Shown here: one piece after another, positions 36,801-45,998 of the stretch | How the letters are laid out: the number at the start of each line of letters is the position of its first letter | Numbering within the stretch: the first letter of the stretch is position 1 | DNA from: Chloroflexota bacterium | GTDB taxonomy: Bacteria; Chloroflexota; Anaerolineae; J102 | Length of the DNA: 64,000 bases | Direction of reading: 5' to 3' | Assembly (NCBI GenBank): GCA_029782215.1 | Contig: JAKOVD010000002.1 | Coordinates: forward strand, 62,001-126,000 | The notes under the pieces: generated by a model | Seen by the model: only the letters and a program-made list of their open reading frames with translations | What the model was told of the DNA's origin: nothing | Databases searched by the model: none | Position numbers and translations under genes: made by a program

Positions 36801-37466
36801 GACGAGGTGGAGTTCGGCTACACCGGCAAGGTGGTCAGCTACTCCGGCACCGTCCATACCGGCGTGGCCCTCTTCGACGGCAGCAGCTACTTCCAGGGCG
36901 TGAACAGCACGGACCTGGCCATCGTCGACGACGGCATGCGCAGCGTCGAGCTGCCGCTCGTGGCCGACACCTGGGTCAACGGCGGCGATCCGGCGATGAA
37001 CTACAACTCATTCGCCGCCCTGATCGGCCGCACCACCGGCCTGGACAACGTGCTCCTGTCCTTCGACCGCAGCCTGCTGCCCGCGGGCCAGCAGATCGTC
37101 AGCGCTGAGCTGGCAGTCAACGTCACCGGCCAGTCGGGCCAGTTTGGCAAGAGCCTGGTCGCGGCCAACGTCAATGCCTTCGACCCGGCCAAGGTCACCT
37201 ATGCGACGGCGCCGTTGCTCTACAACCCCGGCACGGCCGTGGTGGTGCCCAATGCAAATGGCGAGGTGGCCTTTGATGTCGCCTCGCAGGTGACAGCATG
37301 GGACGCTGGCGCTGCTGATGCAGCGGGCGGCGCGCAGGCGGCCGACAGCATGGGCAACCTTGCTGTTTCGGCGGCAGGCCCCTGGGGTCGCGTGATCATG
37401 GACAGCCTGGAGTCGTTCCAGGGTCATCCAGCCACCCTGAAGATCACGTACAAGATCGTCGAGTAG
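33828..37466 (+). CDS. secreted M6-family metalloprotease (immune inhibitor A-like)
   Basis: 1212 residues from ATG 33828, with GAGGAG 7 nt upstream. Signal peptide to about residue 26 (GPAVLA). A propeptide with a Gln-rich stretch leads into the M6 catalytic domain. The zinc site is intact: THEYGHRLGADDLYSYG, with His374, Glu375, His378 and the downstream acidic DDLY that continues the M6 consensus. Beta-sandwich domains follow (FDIEPNWDFGFVQVSTDQGA, then DDIQVTKDG), then ~300 residues with an NPGDEHLQYGVHVQV motif. The last ~170 residues are the DNRLRE-like module shared with its neighbours. Likely an extracellular zinc protease for polypeptide breakdown or surface processing. Confidence 0.92.
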   Translation: MYRRFKILSMLVVIAMLLAMVGPAVLAEGPGGDGEIVQRKSGVQPKKFAPLDQPDQQMYQQRRQVEGAVLSGNAAAQQDLTLTGEGKALVLLLDFAGTDVVTWNPGDQWDPYGKAEEVDFEDFGDCSNIITQTKTFTYTPTLHGNVAVPPTADAAYKGGDENLSFGLYSPDTSRQHFENLVFGDGVAFSYNAANGEPVNVSIDESLRKYYEKLSAGKFTVSGDVVGWIPLPHSMAWYGADMCPGALSQNVQNAGGADGYYNFNPDRQRQLRVDYGTPKAAVMDAVDWINANMPDFDWSKYDADHNGVIDTIMLVAAGVDEANTGADEMAIWPHSSSVNYCASAGPDGQCGTADDIRTGAYIVQGETTGVATFTHEYGHRLGADDLYSYGYGETSAGIWSNMSDDRGHGLPWDSGSVGMDPWHKLGWGWLNPVVMNYDDPAQVVTLGQAADVPAGMNDAILVKLPDSREQIETAHSPTHMWWGGRQNLMDNLVYRPVDLTGATAAQLTFWNKFDIEPNWDFGFVQVSTDQGATWTSLANDHTTDEHDPGAIDYVVANLPGLTGTIDDWRQESYDLSAYAGKEIWLGFRYATDWATLGNGWWVDDIQVTKDGAAVFSDDVESGQGSWVVASGVDHWSISDGVFTYPQYYLWEWRNDAGIDHNLAIGRCDVESWGLLGWYINDHKYTANEIYDYLSDVPSFGPKGKALVIDSHPQPLRDTTSVNAHNARSNTAYRCYGMRDAAFGLQELPSFKVTQPPNNPSRWGNPDYTYPAQPAVSAFHDSMSYYPGLEYTSIRASNDPRGPRMYWTAKERDASVVVPAKGVYSVKAPGYEEGTGFLQWMPEESSWYGFWDWKGGTGNPGDEHLQYGVHVQVVDQAADGSWGKIKVWNALNQFEGAVTQTPSANPLMHGDTVNVEFMGSNIGGAVNGWFVMPVDSDLEFVSASGGAVPLTGPALAQLAASRGADLAAALGANAAAAGDKVVAVAWSGDVATGDEVEFGYTGKVVSYSGTVHTGVALFDGSSYFQGVNSTDLAIVDDGMRSVELPLVADTWVNGGDPAMNYNSFAALIGRTTGLDNVLLSFDRSLLPAGQQIVSAELAVNVTGQSGQFGKSLVAANVNAFDPAKVTYATAPLLYNPGTAVVVPNANGEVAFDVASQVTAWDAGAADAAGGAQAADSMGNLAVSAAGPWGRVIMDSLESFQGHPATLKITYKIVE

Positions 37467-37513
37467 GCTCTCGGCTGGGGTGCATCTCGCTGCACCCCGC
37501 CACCTCTAACCGC

Positions 37514-37545
37514 ACGAGGCCGGGGCGCTGACGCCCCGGCCTCGT
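37514..37545 (+). terminator. hairpin after the M6 protease gene
   Basis: Perfect 14-bp stem starting ACGAGGCCGGGGCG, CTGA loop, 47 nt past the stop; followed by CGCGTTTGCGG. Probably terminates or stabilises the transcript. Confidence 0.6.
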
Positions 37546-37600
37546 CGCGTTTGCGGCCAAACCTCCGGGAGCTACTGGCGCCTCCCGTAGGTTGTCTCTT

Positions 37601-37628
37601 TTGCCATCGATTTGACTGCGAGTACAAT
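37601..37628 (+). promoter_or_regulatory. promoter of the M6-paralogue gene
   Basis: TTGCCA, 16 nt, TACAAT; predicted leader ~195 nt to ATG 37830. The leader contains AAGGAGGTG at 37738-37746, an exact anti-Shine-Dalgarno complement 84 nt before the real start. Confidence 0.6.
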
Positions 37629-37829
37629 ACCCTTCACCCAGTCGAAGCTCTGGCCAAACCTGGGCGTACCCGATTTATGGACTTGGGTGGCATGCCCACC
37701 CCGACAAAGGCGCCGTGATTGCCGTCCCTTACCTGGAAAGGAGGTGCTTACCGGACCACACAAGGAAGTGCGGGTTTTCTACTTCGCGTTTTCCATTCCA
37801 AGCAGGATGCTCCTGAGGAGGAGTCTTTC

Positions 37830-40800
37830 ATGAAGCGTTTTGGTGTACTACCCATCATGGGGGCCGCCCTGGCAGTGGTTGCGGTGGTCCTGCTCGTGGG
37901 CGCGGGCAGTGCTTTGGCCCGCGTAGACGACGGCGGCAGCGCCGTCAAGCTCTGGCAGGTGAAAGAAGCCAGCGTCAATCCGAAGGCCCTGGTGAGCATG
38001 CGCATGCCGCCGGCGCGCACGGTGCAGGACTGGCTGGTCAAGGATGGCTCGCTGCCGCTCAACGCCAGCGAGGATGAGGTCAACGCAGCCGTGGCCTCGT
38101 GGTATCAGAAGTTCCAGAAGCAGTACTACACCGGACCGGATCCGGTCGCCTACCGCAAGCTCATGGCGCGGGAAAAGGCGCTCCTCAGCGGCGACGCAAA
38201 GGCAGCCGAAGAGCAGTTGCCCACGCCGCAGAAGAACCCGCTCTACATTAAGGTCGAGTTCGAGGGCACCGACGTCATCACCCACTCCGTTCCCAGCGAT
38301 ACGGCGCCGGGGTGCGTGAGCGTCACCGACACCTTCACGCCGACCATGTACGGCGAAGTGCCACCGCCAGGCCCGATGGACAACGGCACCTTCTGGCTGC
38401 CTGACTTCGCCGACCACTACCAGAGCGTCATTTTTGGCGAAGGTCCTGACGCCCCCGGCTACGGCACCTACAACCATCCCGTCCTTGGTCCCATCGACCT
38501 CAAGGGCCTGACCCTGCAGAACTTCCTGTTGGAGATGTCGCATGGCACTGCCCGCATGGGCGGTGGCATCCTGCCGGATTCCATCAAGGTGAACCACTCG
38601 CACGAGTACTACGGCCTCCAGGAGTACGGCGAGGACGCCGATGGCAACTGCGTGGCGGGCGCCCATGACGCCAAGGCGGGCACCTTCGCACGCGATGCGG
38701 CGCAGGCACTGAAGGACACCGTTGGCGCCACGACGGATTGGAGCAAGTATGATGCCGACGGCGACCACATCGTGGACGTCACCGTCTTCATCCATGCCGG
38801 CGCCGACCAGGCTTCGTCCAACTGCGACAACTGCCTTTGGAGCCACAGCTCGGCCTTCCCTGGCGATGGCTTCCAGGTAGCAGGGCAGAACACGCCCAAC
38901 GACCCCAGCGACGACTACTTCCTCAAGGGCTACAATGTTGATCCGGAAACCCTTGACCTGGGCGTGCTGGTGGAAGAGTATGAGCATCAGTGGGGTCTGC
39001 CCGACATCTACACCACCGACGGCTACACCGACTCCGCCGAATGGTGGTGCTCGCCGCACACCGGCGGTGTCTACGGCGGCGCCATGGCGGGAACCAAGCC
39101 CTCCGGTCACTGCCTGTGGCAGGATTATATGCTGGGCTGGCGCACCCCCAAGGTGGTCAACTACAACGATCCGGCGCTGGAATTGACCCTGGGTCGCCCG
39201 CGGCAGCACCCTGCGGGCACCGAAGACGGCCTGATCGTCAAGCTGCCGGCGGTGACGAAGGAGAAAGGAAATCTGGCCGGCCAGGGCAAGGGCTGGTGGT
39301 CCGGCGCCGGGGATATGGTCGATAACCGGGTCTACCGCAACTTCGACCTCACCGCCGCCACGGGCCAGATCATCTGGAGCTTCGACTCCTACTGGGACAT
39401 CGAACAGGACTACGACTACGGCTACCTCGAGGTCTCGACCGACGGCGGCGCCACGTGGACCAGCCAGGAAGACATGGATGGCGTGTTCACGGATGCGAAT
39501 CCCAATGCACAGAACCTCGGTTGGGGTCTGACGGGCGCCTCCAGCAAGGCCACGAGGTTGCGCTTCGATCTCTCGGCCTTCGCCGGCAAGACCATTGGCC
39601 TGCGCTTCCGGTACATTACCGATGCAGGCGTGAACAAGCAGGGTTGGTTTGTGGACAACCTGTCGCTGGACGCCGGCAGCGTCAACCTGTACAAGAACGA
39701 CCTGGAGACGGACTTCAGCGACTGGACGAACGAAGGTTGGGAGGTGGTTCCCTTCTCGCAGACCTTCGAGAAGTACTACCTGGCGGAGTGGCGCGATGTC
39801 AACGGCCTCTTCGATACGGCCCTGAATGACCCTTACCAGACAGTGTACAGCGACAGCGATGAGTGGGTGATCGACCACATGGCCTTCAACCCCGGTCTCG
39901 TCGTCATGCTGCGCGATACCGAGCAGCCCTTCGACTATGAACTGGGCAGCAATCTGACGGCGGGGCCCAGCTTTGGGGCCAAGCATGGCTTGCTGACGGT
40001 TGAGTCGCACTTCATGCCCAAGCGGTTCGATACCAAGTTCCCCAACGTGTCGGGTGGCTACGTAGGACCGAACCTTAACGGTCGCGTGCTGCCGGGCGAT
40101 GGCTCCTTCGGGTTCAACACAACGAACACATGGACCTCGCGCCTGGGTGTTGACTATGCCCAGGGCATCTATGTCTGGCCGCCTCTCGAGACCAAGACTT
40201 GGGCAGGCGATCCCGGCGTGCCGGCGTTCCACGATAGCATGGGCTACCAGCCTGGTTACTTCTACCCCGGCAGCGGTTCACGCGTCTATTCCAATGACAC
40301 GGATGCCAGCGCCGTGGTGCCTGCCAAGGGCAACTACACCACCAGGATCACGCGCATCAACGGCAGCCCCTTCTACCAGCTCTACGGCGTCGATCTCGGC
40401 ACGACCGTCCTGGGCTCCGGCAACCCTGGCGATGACAACGTCCAGTACGGCGTCCATGTGCAGGTCGAGCAGCAGGCGAACGACCAGGGCACGGTGAAGT
40501 TCTGGAATGCTCTGTACGATGTCGACGCCAGTGGCAGCGTTTCGGCGTCCACGGCGATGGTCGGCGATGAGGTCGGCTTCGACTTCTCCGCCACCAACAT
40601 CGGCGGCGCCGGCAACTGGTTCTTCATGATCCCGCTGCCTGCCGGCACGACCTATGTGGACGGCAGCGCTAGCGGCGGCCTGGTGCCTGTCAGCGATATG
40701 GGCGCTGCCGCCGCGGCGGTGCGGTCGGGCGCCAACGTGGCGGCCCTGGCGGCGCCGGACGCTGGCCAGGTCACCGGCTTCGTCTGGCTCTACTATGTGC

Positions 40801-41465
40801 CCACGGGGGAGAAGGGCGACTTCGGCTTCAAGGTCAACGTGGGCGATGGGGCTGCTGGCACCGTGCTGGCTGCCACCGCCACTGCGTACGACATGTGGAA
40901 TGACGACACGTACCTGCAGGCTTACCGCACCGTCACCGCCGGCGACGTGCGCGTGGCCAAGACCGTCAGCCTGCCGTTGAAGTACGACACCTGGGTCAAC
41001 GGCGGCGATACGGCGGTCAACTACAACAGCTACGCCGCCCTGATCGGCCGCACCACCGGTTTGGACAACGTCCTCCTGAGCTTCGACCGCAGCCTGCTGC
41101 CGGCCGGACAGGAGATCACGGCGGCCACGCTGGGCGTGCACGTCAGCGGCCAGTCGGGCCAGTTCGGCAAGAGCCTGGTGGCGTCCAACGTCAACGCTTT
41201 CGACCCGATGACGGTCACCTACGCCAGCGCGCCGCTGACCTACAACCCCGGCTCTGCCGTGGCGGTGCCCGATGCCGATCCTGAGATGGCCTTCGACGTG
41301 GCCTCGCAGGTGGCGGCGTGGGACGCTGCCGGCGCCCAGGCAGCAGACAGCATGGGCAGCCTGGCAGTCTCGGCCGGCGGTCCCTGGGGCCGTGTGATCA
41401 TGGACAGCCTGGAGACCTATCAGGGCCATCCGGCGGAGCTGACGGTCACCTACCTGCCGAAGTAA
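37830..41465 (+). CDS. secreted M6-family paralogue with altered zinc motif
   Basis: 1211 residues from ATG 37830 (GGAGGAG, 6-nt spacing). Signal peptide to about residue 30 (GSALA). Length, domain order and many segments parallel the M6 protease just upstream: DWSKYDADGDHIVDVTVFIH, then FDSYWDIEQDYDYGYLEVST, NPGDDNVQYGVHVQV and the shared ~165-residue C-terminal module. At the zinc site the sequence is VEEYEHQWGLPDIY: the first His of HExxH is Glu382, with Glu383 and His386 kept. GLPDIY, the M6 family context, is preserved even better than in its neighbour. Either Glu replaces His as a ligand or the protein has lost protease activity and acts as a binding or regulatory partner. Confidence 0.88.
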   Translation: MKRFGVLPIMGAALAVVAVVLLVGAGSALARVDDGGSAVKLWQVKEASVNPKALVSMRMPPARTVQDWLVKDGSLPLNASEDEVNAAVASWYQKFQKQYYTGPDPVAYRKLMAREKALLSGDAKAAEEQLPTPQKNPLYIKVEFEGTDVITHSVPSDTAPGCVSVTDTFTPTMYGEVPPPGPMDNGTFWLPDFADHYQSVIFGEGPDAPGYGTYNHPVLGPIDLKGLTLQNFLLEMSHGTARMGGGILPDSIKVNHSHEYYGLQEYGEDADGNCVAGAHDAKAGTFARDAAQALKDTVGATTDWSKYDADGDHIVDVTVFIHAGADQASSNCDNCLWSHSSAFPGDGFQVAGQNTPNDPSDDYFLKGYNVDPETLDLGVLVEEYEHQWGLPDIYTTDGYTDSAEWWCSPHTGGVYGGAMAGTKPSGHCLWQDYMLGWRTPKVVNYNDPALELTLGRPRQHPAGTEDGLIVKLPAVTKEKGNLAGQGKGWWSGAGDMVDNRVYRNFDLTAATGQIIWSFDSYWDIEQDYDYGYLEVSTDGGATWTSQEDMDGVFTDANPNAQNLGWGLTGASSKATRLRFDLSAFAGKTIGLRFRYITDAGVNKQGWFVDNLSLDAGSVNLYKNDLETDFSDWTNEGWEVVPFSQTFEKYYLAEWRDVNGLFDTALNDPYQTVYSDSDEWVIDHMAFNPGLVVMLRDTEQPFDYELGSNLTAGPSFGAKHGLLTVESHFMPKRFDTKFPNVSGGYVGPNLNGRVLPGDGSFGFNTTNTWTSRLGVDYAQGIYVWPPLETKTWAGDPGVPAFHDSMGYQPGYFYPGSGSRVYSNDTDASAVVPAKGNYTTRITRINGSPFYQLYGVDLGTTVLGSGNPGDDNVQYGVHVQVEQQANDQGTVKFWNALYDVDASGSVSASTAMVGDEVGFDFSATNIGGAGNWFFMIPLPAGTTYVDGSASGGLVPVSDMGAAAAAVRSGANVAALAAPDAGQVTGFVWLYYVPTGEKGDFGFKVNVGDGAAGTVLAATATAYDMWNDDTYLQAYRTVTAGDVRVAKTVSLPLKYDTWVNGGDTAVNYNSYAALIGRTTGLDNVLLSFDRSLLPAGQEITAATLGVHVSGQSGQFGKSLVASNVNAFDPMTVTYASAPLTYNPGSAVAVPDADPEMAFDVASQVAAWDAAGAQAADSMGSLAVSAGGPWGRVIMDSLETYQGHPAELTVTYLPK

Positions 41466-41519
41466 CTCCAACCCGGGTCAGAGCGCAACCAGCGCCATCC
41501 TGACCCGCCCTCTTCGACA

Positions 41520-41556
41520 ACAGACCCTAAAGGTCTTGAAGACCTTTAGGGTCTGT
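41520..41556. terminator. perfect 18-bp palindrome between convergent genes
   Basis: A 37-nt near-perfect dyad (arms of 18 nt starting ACAGACCCTAAAGG around one central G), followed by CCTTTTC. It lies 54 nt past the M6-paralogue stop and 5 nt before the pgm stop, so it can act for both strands. Its AT-rich core differs from the surrounding GC-rich DNA and looks like a mobile or dispersed intergenic palindrome. Confidence 0.7.
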
Positions 41557-41561
41557 CCTTT

Positions 41562-43214
<1,653 letters not shown>

Positions 43215-43254
43215 GGTTGGACTCCCGAACAAGAGTGAGGCAGAGAGGTGCGGA

Positions 43255-43395
43255 TCAGAGGGTCATCAAAGTGCAGGTGGCCTGGGCAATGGCAACGAGC
43301 TTGCCCGCCGGATTGAAGACGCGGGCAGCGAGCAAGATCTGGGTGCGGGTGCGCTCCACGACGGTTCCTTCCACATCGATGCCCGCATTTGCGCC
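43255..43395 (-). pseudogene. C-terminal remnant of a hotdog-fold thioesterase
   Basis: About 45 codons on the minus strand, ending at TGA 43255-43257, translate to a stretch containing GIDVEGTVVERTRTQILLAA and ARVFNPAGKLVAIAQATCTL. This is the look of the last two strands of a PaaI-type hotdog thioesterase. The N-terminal two thirds are missing, there is no start codon with a ribosome site, and the frame runs upstream into the TAG that ends the YkgJ-like gene. Most likely a deletion remnant between pgm and the YkgJ-like gene. Confidence 0.45.
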
Positions 43396-43428
43396 ATCAG
43401 AGCATCGTTCATAAGGCTTTGTTCTCCG

Positions 43429-43722
43429 CTAGAGCGGCTGGACCGGGCCAGACTGGGTGGCCGCCGGTTCGGGGCGCGTCGCCCATTCCAGCCACGCCAG
43501 CAGCGCCAGGGCCTCGTCGCGATCGCTGCCGCAGATGTCCGGCGCCGGACGCAGGTTGTTGCAGACGGCAGGACGCTCCGGCCGGCCGTAGATGGCGCAG
43601 CGGTAGTCCGATGTCAGGTGGACGCAGTGCCTGCCTGCCGGTTTGCCATCCGGCATGCCGGGAATCGGAGAGGAGATGGAAAGGGCGATGCAGCAGGCCC
43701 CGCAGCCGGTGCGACAGTTCAT
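43429..43722 (-). CDS. YkgJ-family cysteine-cluster protein
   Basis: 97 residues from ATG 43722. Cysteines in MNCRTGCGACCIAL, HCVHL, RCAIYGRPERPAVC and DICGSD follow the pattern of the YkgJ/CxxCxxCC family, thought to bind zinc or an iron-sulfur cluster. In this family the cluster holder is often next to respiratory or metal genes. Its stop touches the hotdog remnant. Biochemical role unknown. Confidence 0.8.
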   Translation of the reverse strand: MNCRTGCGACCIALSISSPIPGMPDGKPAGRHCVHLTSDYRCAIYGRPERPAVCNNLRPAPDICGSDRDEALALLAWLEWATRPEPAATQSGPVQPL

Positions 43723-43794
43723 CGGGAATCCTCATTGCCGCTGTCCGCCAGCCTGCGCCGCCGGCGACACGGAGCACGCCACACGCAGCCCATC

Positions 43795-44382
43795 CTACTT
43801 GCGCTGGTAGGCGCCCATGAGCTGGCCCTGGTCGAGAATGTGGCCGCGCATCGCCTGCAGCAGGTTGGCCTTGGTGGCGCCGGCGGCGAGATCGAGCCGC
43901 CTGTCAAGAGCGTAGAGCTTGAAGAAATAGCGGTGAGGGGTCCCACGCGGGGGACAAGGACCATTGTACCCCAGCGTGTTGAAGTCGTTCTTACCCTGCA
44001 GCGCCCCGCCGGCCGGTGAGAGCGTTTTGGCAACGCCCTCCGGTAGGGTGGTCGCATCCCCGGGCAGGTTGTAGAGCACCCAATGGACCCAGTCGCCGGC
44101 CGGCGCATCTGGATCGTCCACGACCAGGGCCAGGCTCACCGTGCCCACCGGCGGCTGGCTCCAGGCCAGCGGCGGCGAAAGGTCCTCGCCCTGGCAAGTG
44201 TGGCGCGCTGGGATGGCAGCGCCGTCGGCAAACGCGGAACTGGTCAGCCTGATGGTCATCGAAGCCTCCTGCGAAACGGACGCCGCCGGCGCAGGCGCTG
44301 GGGTGCAGCCGGCGCATGCAAGACAAATCAGTGCACAGAGGGTGCCAAGGAACAGCGGAGCCGCATGGCGGTGCACGGGCAT
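43795..44382 (-). CDS. YbhB/YbcL-type PEBP lipoprotein
   Basis: 195 residues from ATG 44382. A signal peptide with lipobox LACAGC predicts a lipid-anchored protein outside the membrane. The body is the phosphatidylethanolamine-binding (Raf-kinase-inhibitor-like) fold: IPARHTCQGEDLSPPLAW, then VVDDPDAPAGDWVHWVLYNL (the DPDAP and HW anion-site motifs) and GPCPPRGTPHRYFFKLYAL. Bacterial members' ligands are unclear. The start is 1 nt after the stop of the upstream gene, so it belongs to the ctaG operon. Longer in-frame starts run through that gene and are rejected. Confidence 0.88.
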   Translation of the reverse strand: MPVHRHAAPLFLGTLCALICLACAGCTPAPAPAASVSQEASMTIRLTSSAFADGAAIPARHTCQGEDLSPPLAWSQPPVGTVSLALVVDDPDAPAGDWVHWVLYNLPGDATTLPEGVAKTLSPAGGALQGKNDFNTLGYNGPCPPRGTPHRYFFKLYALDRRLDLAAGATKANLLQAMRGHILDQGQLMGAYQRK

Positions 44383-44383
44383 C

Positions 44384-44911
44384 TCAACCGGCAGGATGGG
44401 CGGCATCCCTGCGGGAGCGCAGCAGCCGCCAGCCAACGGCGGCGACCAGAACGACGCCGACGCCCACCAGGCCGATGGGCAGCCAGTTGGGGCCGGCCGG
44501 CCGCACCGGCAGGATGAAGGTGGCTGTGCCCGTGCCCGCAGGGCCAGCGACAGCGAGGCTGAACTGCCACTCGCCGGTCGCTGGCAGCTCCATGTCAGCC
44601 TCGTAGAAGATCGGAACGGCGGCGTTGGCGTGGGTGGCGTCTGCCTCCACCGCGGGGCCGCCGGCCTGGGCTGCGGTGACATGGATGGCCGGTTCGGTCA
44701 CGGCGGCGCCGGAGCTGGCGTCGGCCAGGGCGGCCGTGACGTGCACTTTCCCGACCACGGCCGGGTCGGGGCTGGTCCACGCCGACAGCAGGTATGCGCC
44801 CACTGGTTCATTGGTGAGCTGGGGCTTGCCGCCACCGTGCGCGAGCACCGGCAGGCCGGCGAGGAAGGCTACTAGAACGCAAACGGTGATCGCCATCAGC
44901 AGACGTCGCAT
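44384..44911 (-). CDS. membrane-anchored FixH/YtkA-like protein
   Basis: 175 residues: signal peptide (MAITVCVLVAFLAGLPVLA), an outer beta-sandwich domain of ~110 residues (GAYLLSAWTSPDPAVVGKVH to WQFSLAVAG), and a C-terminal helix (WLPIGLVGVGVVLVAAVGW) with an RRxR tail. This resembles YtkA/FixH- or CopC-like domains often found with cytochrome oxidase assembly genes. It sits 4 nt after ctaG. A role in copper delivery or oxidase assembly is plausible by context; no clear Met/His metal site is visible apart from His residues near the N-terminus (LAHGGG). Confidence 0.6.
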   Translation of the reverse strand: MRRLLMAITVCVLVAFLAGLPVLAHGGGKPQLTNEPVGAYLLSAWTSPDPAVVGKVHVTAALADASSGAAVTEPAIHVTAAQAGGPAVEADATHANAAVPIFYEADMELPATGEWQFSLAVAGPAGTGTATFILPVRPAGPNWLPIGLVGVGVVLVAAVGWRLLRSRRDAAHPAG

Positions 44912-44915
44912 GGTC

Positions 44916-45914
44916 TCACGCCTTGTTCAGCGAATGCGGTTCCACAGGATCTGGCGGCGTCTCGAAGCCCGGCGCGCGCAGGGCGTCTTCGGTCGCCCAC
45001 ATGCCGGCGGGGAGCGGCGCTTTGGCCTCCTCGGCCTGGAAATGCTTGGCCACCAGCACCAGCGCCTGCACCATGTACATCATAGTGGCTTCTTCCAGCA
45101 TGATGACGCCACCGTAGATCTGGTCCGTCATGACCGAGATGCCCCAGATGCGCGGCACTGTCGTGTAGTAGACGAACAGCGGTTCGGACGAGAAGGTGAT
45201 GGCGAGACCCAGAATCATGTTGGGCACCGCCGCCGATAGGGTATAGCCTGCACGCTTCAGGTAGGGCATGGGATGGTGCAGCCAGGGGGTGGCCCCGGTG
45301 ACGATCCATGCAAACAGCATGCCTGCAGCGAAGAAGTTCAGATGTTCGAGGTCATGGACATAGCGGTTCTGCAGCGTCAGGCTGTACAGGCGCCCGTCGT
45401 GCCAGACCCAGACCGTTGCCGCCAGAAAAATCCAGATCGTGGCCGGCGTGATGATGCGGCTGAGCGTCAGGCGGAAAGGTGATGAACCCGCCATCAGCCG
45501 CCCGGCCGGCCGGCGCAGGCGCCGGGGCAAGCCCCACATCAAGAAGGGATAGGGATTGCCCAGCCAGAGCAGCGGCGGCACAAACATGATCAACAGGGTG
45601 TGTTGGATCATGTGGACGAAAAAGAGCAGCGAAGCGTACAGGTCCAGCCCCGAGGCCAGGGCGAGGATGAGCAGCGCCAGGCCGGTGAAATAGGAGACCA
45701 ACCGCCAGGGTGAAGCCAGCCGGCGCTGAGTGCTTTGCATGATGCGGCCGCCGGCCGTCACCTGGCTGTACTGCTGGCGGGCGTGCCGGACACTCGTCGT
45801 CCTGTAGATGGTCAGCCATCCTCGCAGGTAGACGATGCCAAACAACGCCGGCACGATCAGCACCGGAAGCCGCCACTCCCAGGTGGTGAACATCGCCGTC
45901 AAGAACTCAATCAT
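44916..45914 (-). CDS. ctaG: cytochrome c oxidase assembly factor CtaG (caa3 type)
   Basis: 332 residues, six to seven membrane helices. The motif FFVHMIQHTLLIMFVPPLLW followed by LGNPYPFLMWG matches the Caa3_CtaG family, needed for making active caa3-type oxidase in Bacillus. It is separated from coxC by a terminator at 45939-45974, so it probably starts a second transcription unit with the FixH/YtkA-like, PEBP and YkgJ-like genes. Confidence 0.9.
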   Translation of the reverse strand: MIEFLTAMFTTWEWRLPVLIVPALFGIVYLRGWLTIYRTTSVRHARQQYSQVTAGGRIMQSTQRRLASPWRLVSYFTGLALLILALASGLDLYASLLFFVHMIQHTLLIMFVPPLLWLGNPYPFLMWGLPRRLRRPAGRLMAGSSPFRLTLSRIITPATIWIFLAATVWVWHDGRLYSLTLQNRYVHDLEHLNFFAAGMLFAWIVTGATPWLHHPMPYLKRAGYTLSAAVPNMILGLAITFSSEPLFVYYTTVPRIWGISVMTDQIYGGVIMLEEATMMYMVQALVLVAKHFQAEEAKAPLPAGMWATEDALRAPGFETPPDPVEPHSLNKA

Positions 45915-45938
45915 GGTTTCAAGTTTACCACTTGGGCC

Positions 45939-45974
45939 AAAAAAGAGCGGGGTGGCCCTATCGAGCCACCCCGC
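45939..45974 (-). terminator. rho-independent terminator after coxC
   Basis: Minus strand: 10-bp stem GCGGGGTGGC/GCCACCCCGC, 8-nt loop, then TCTTTTTT. Lies between the coxC stop and the ctaG start. Confidence 0.9.
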
Positions 45975-45998
45975 CTGTGACAGCAGATGCGGAAGCGT

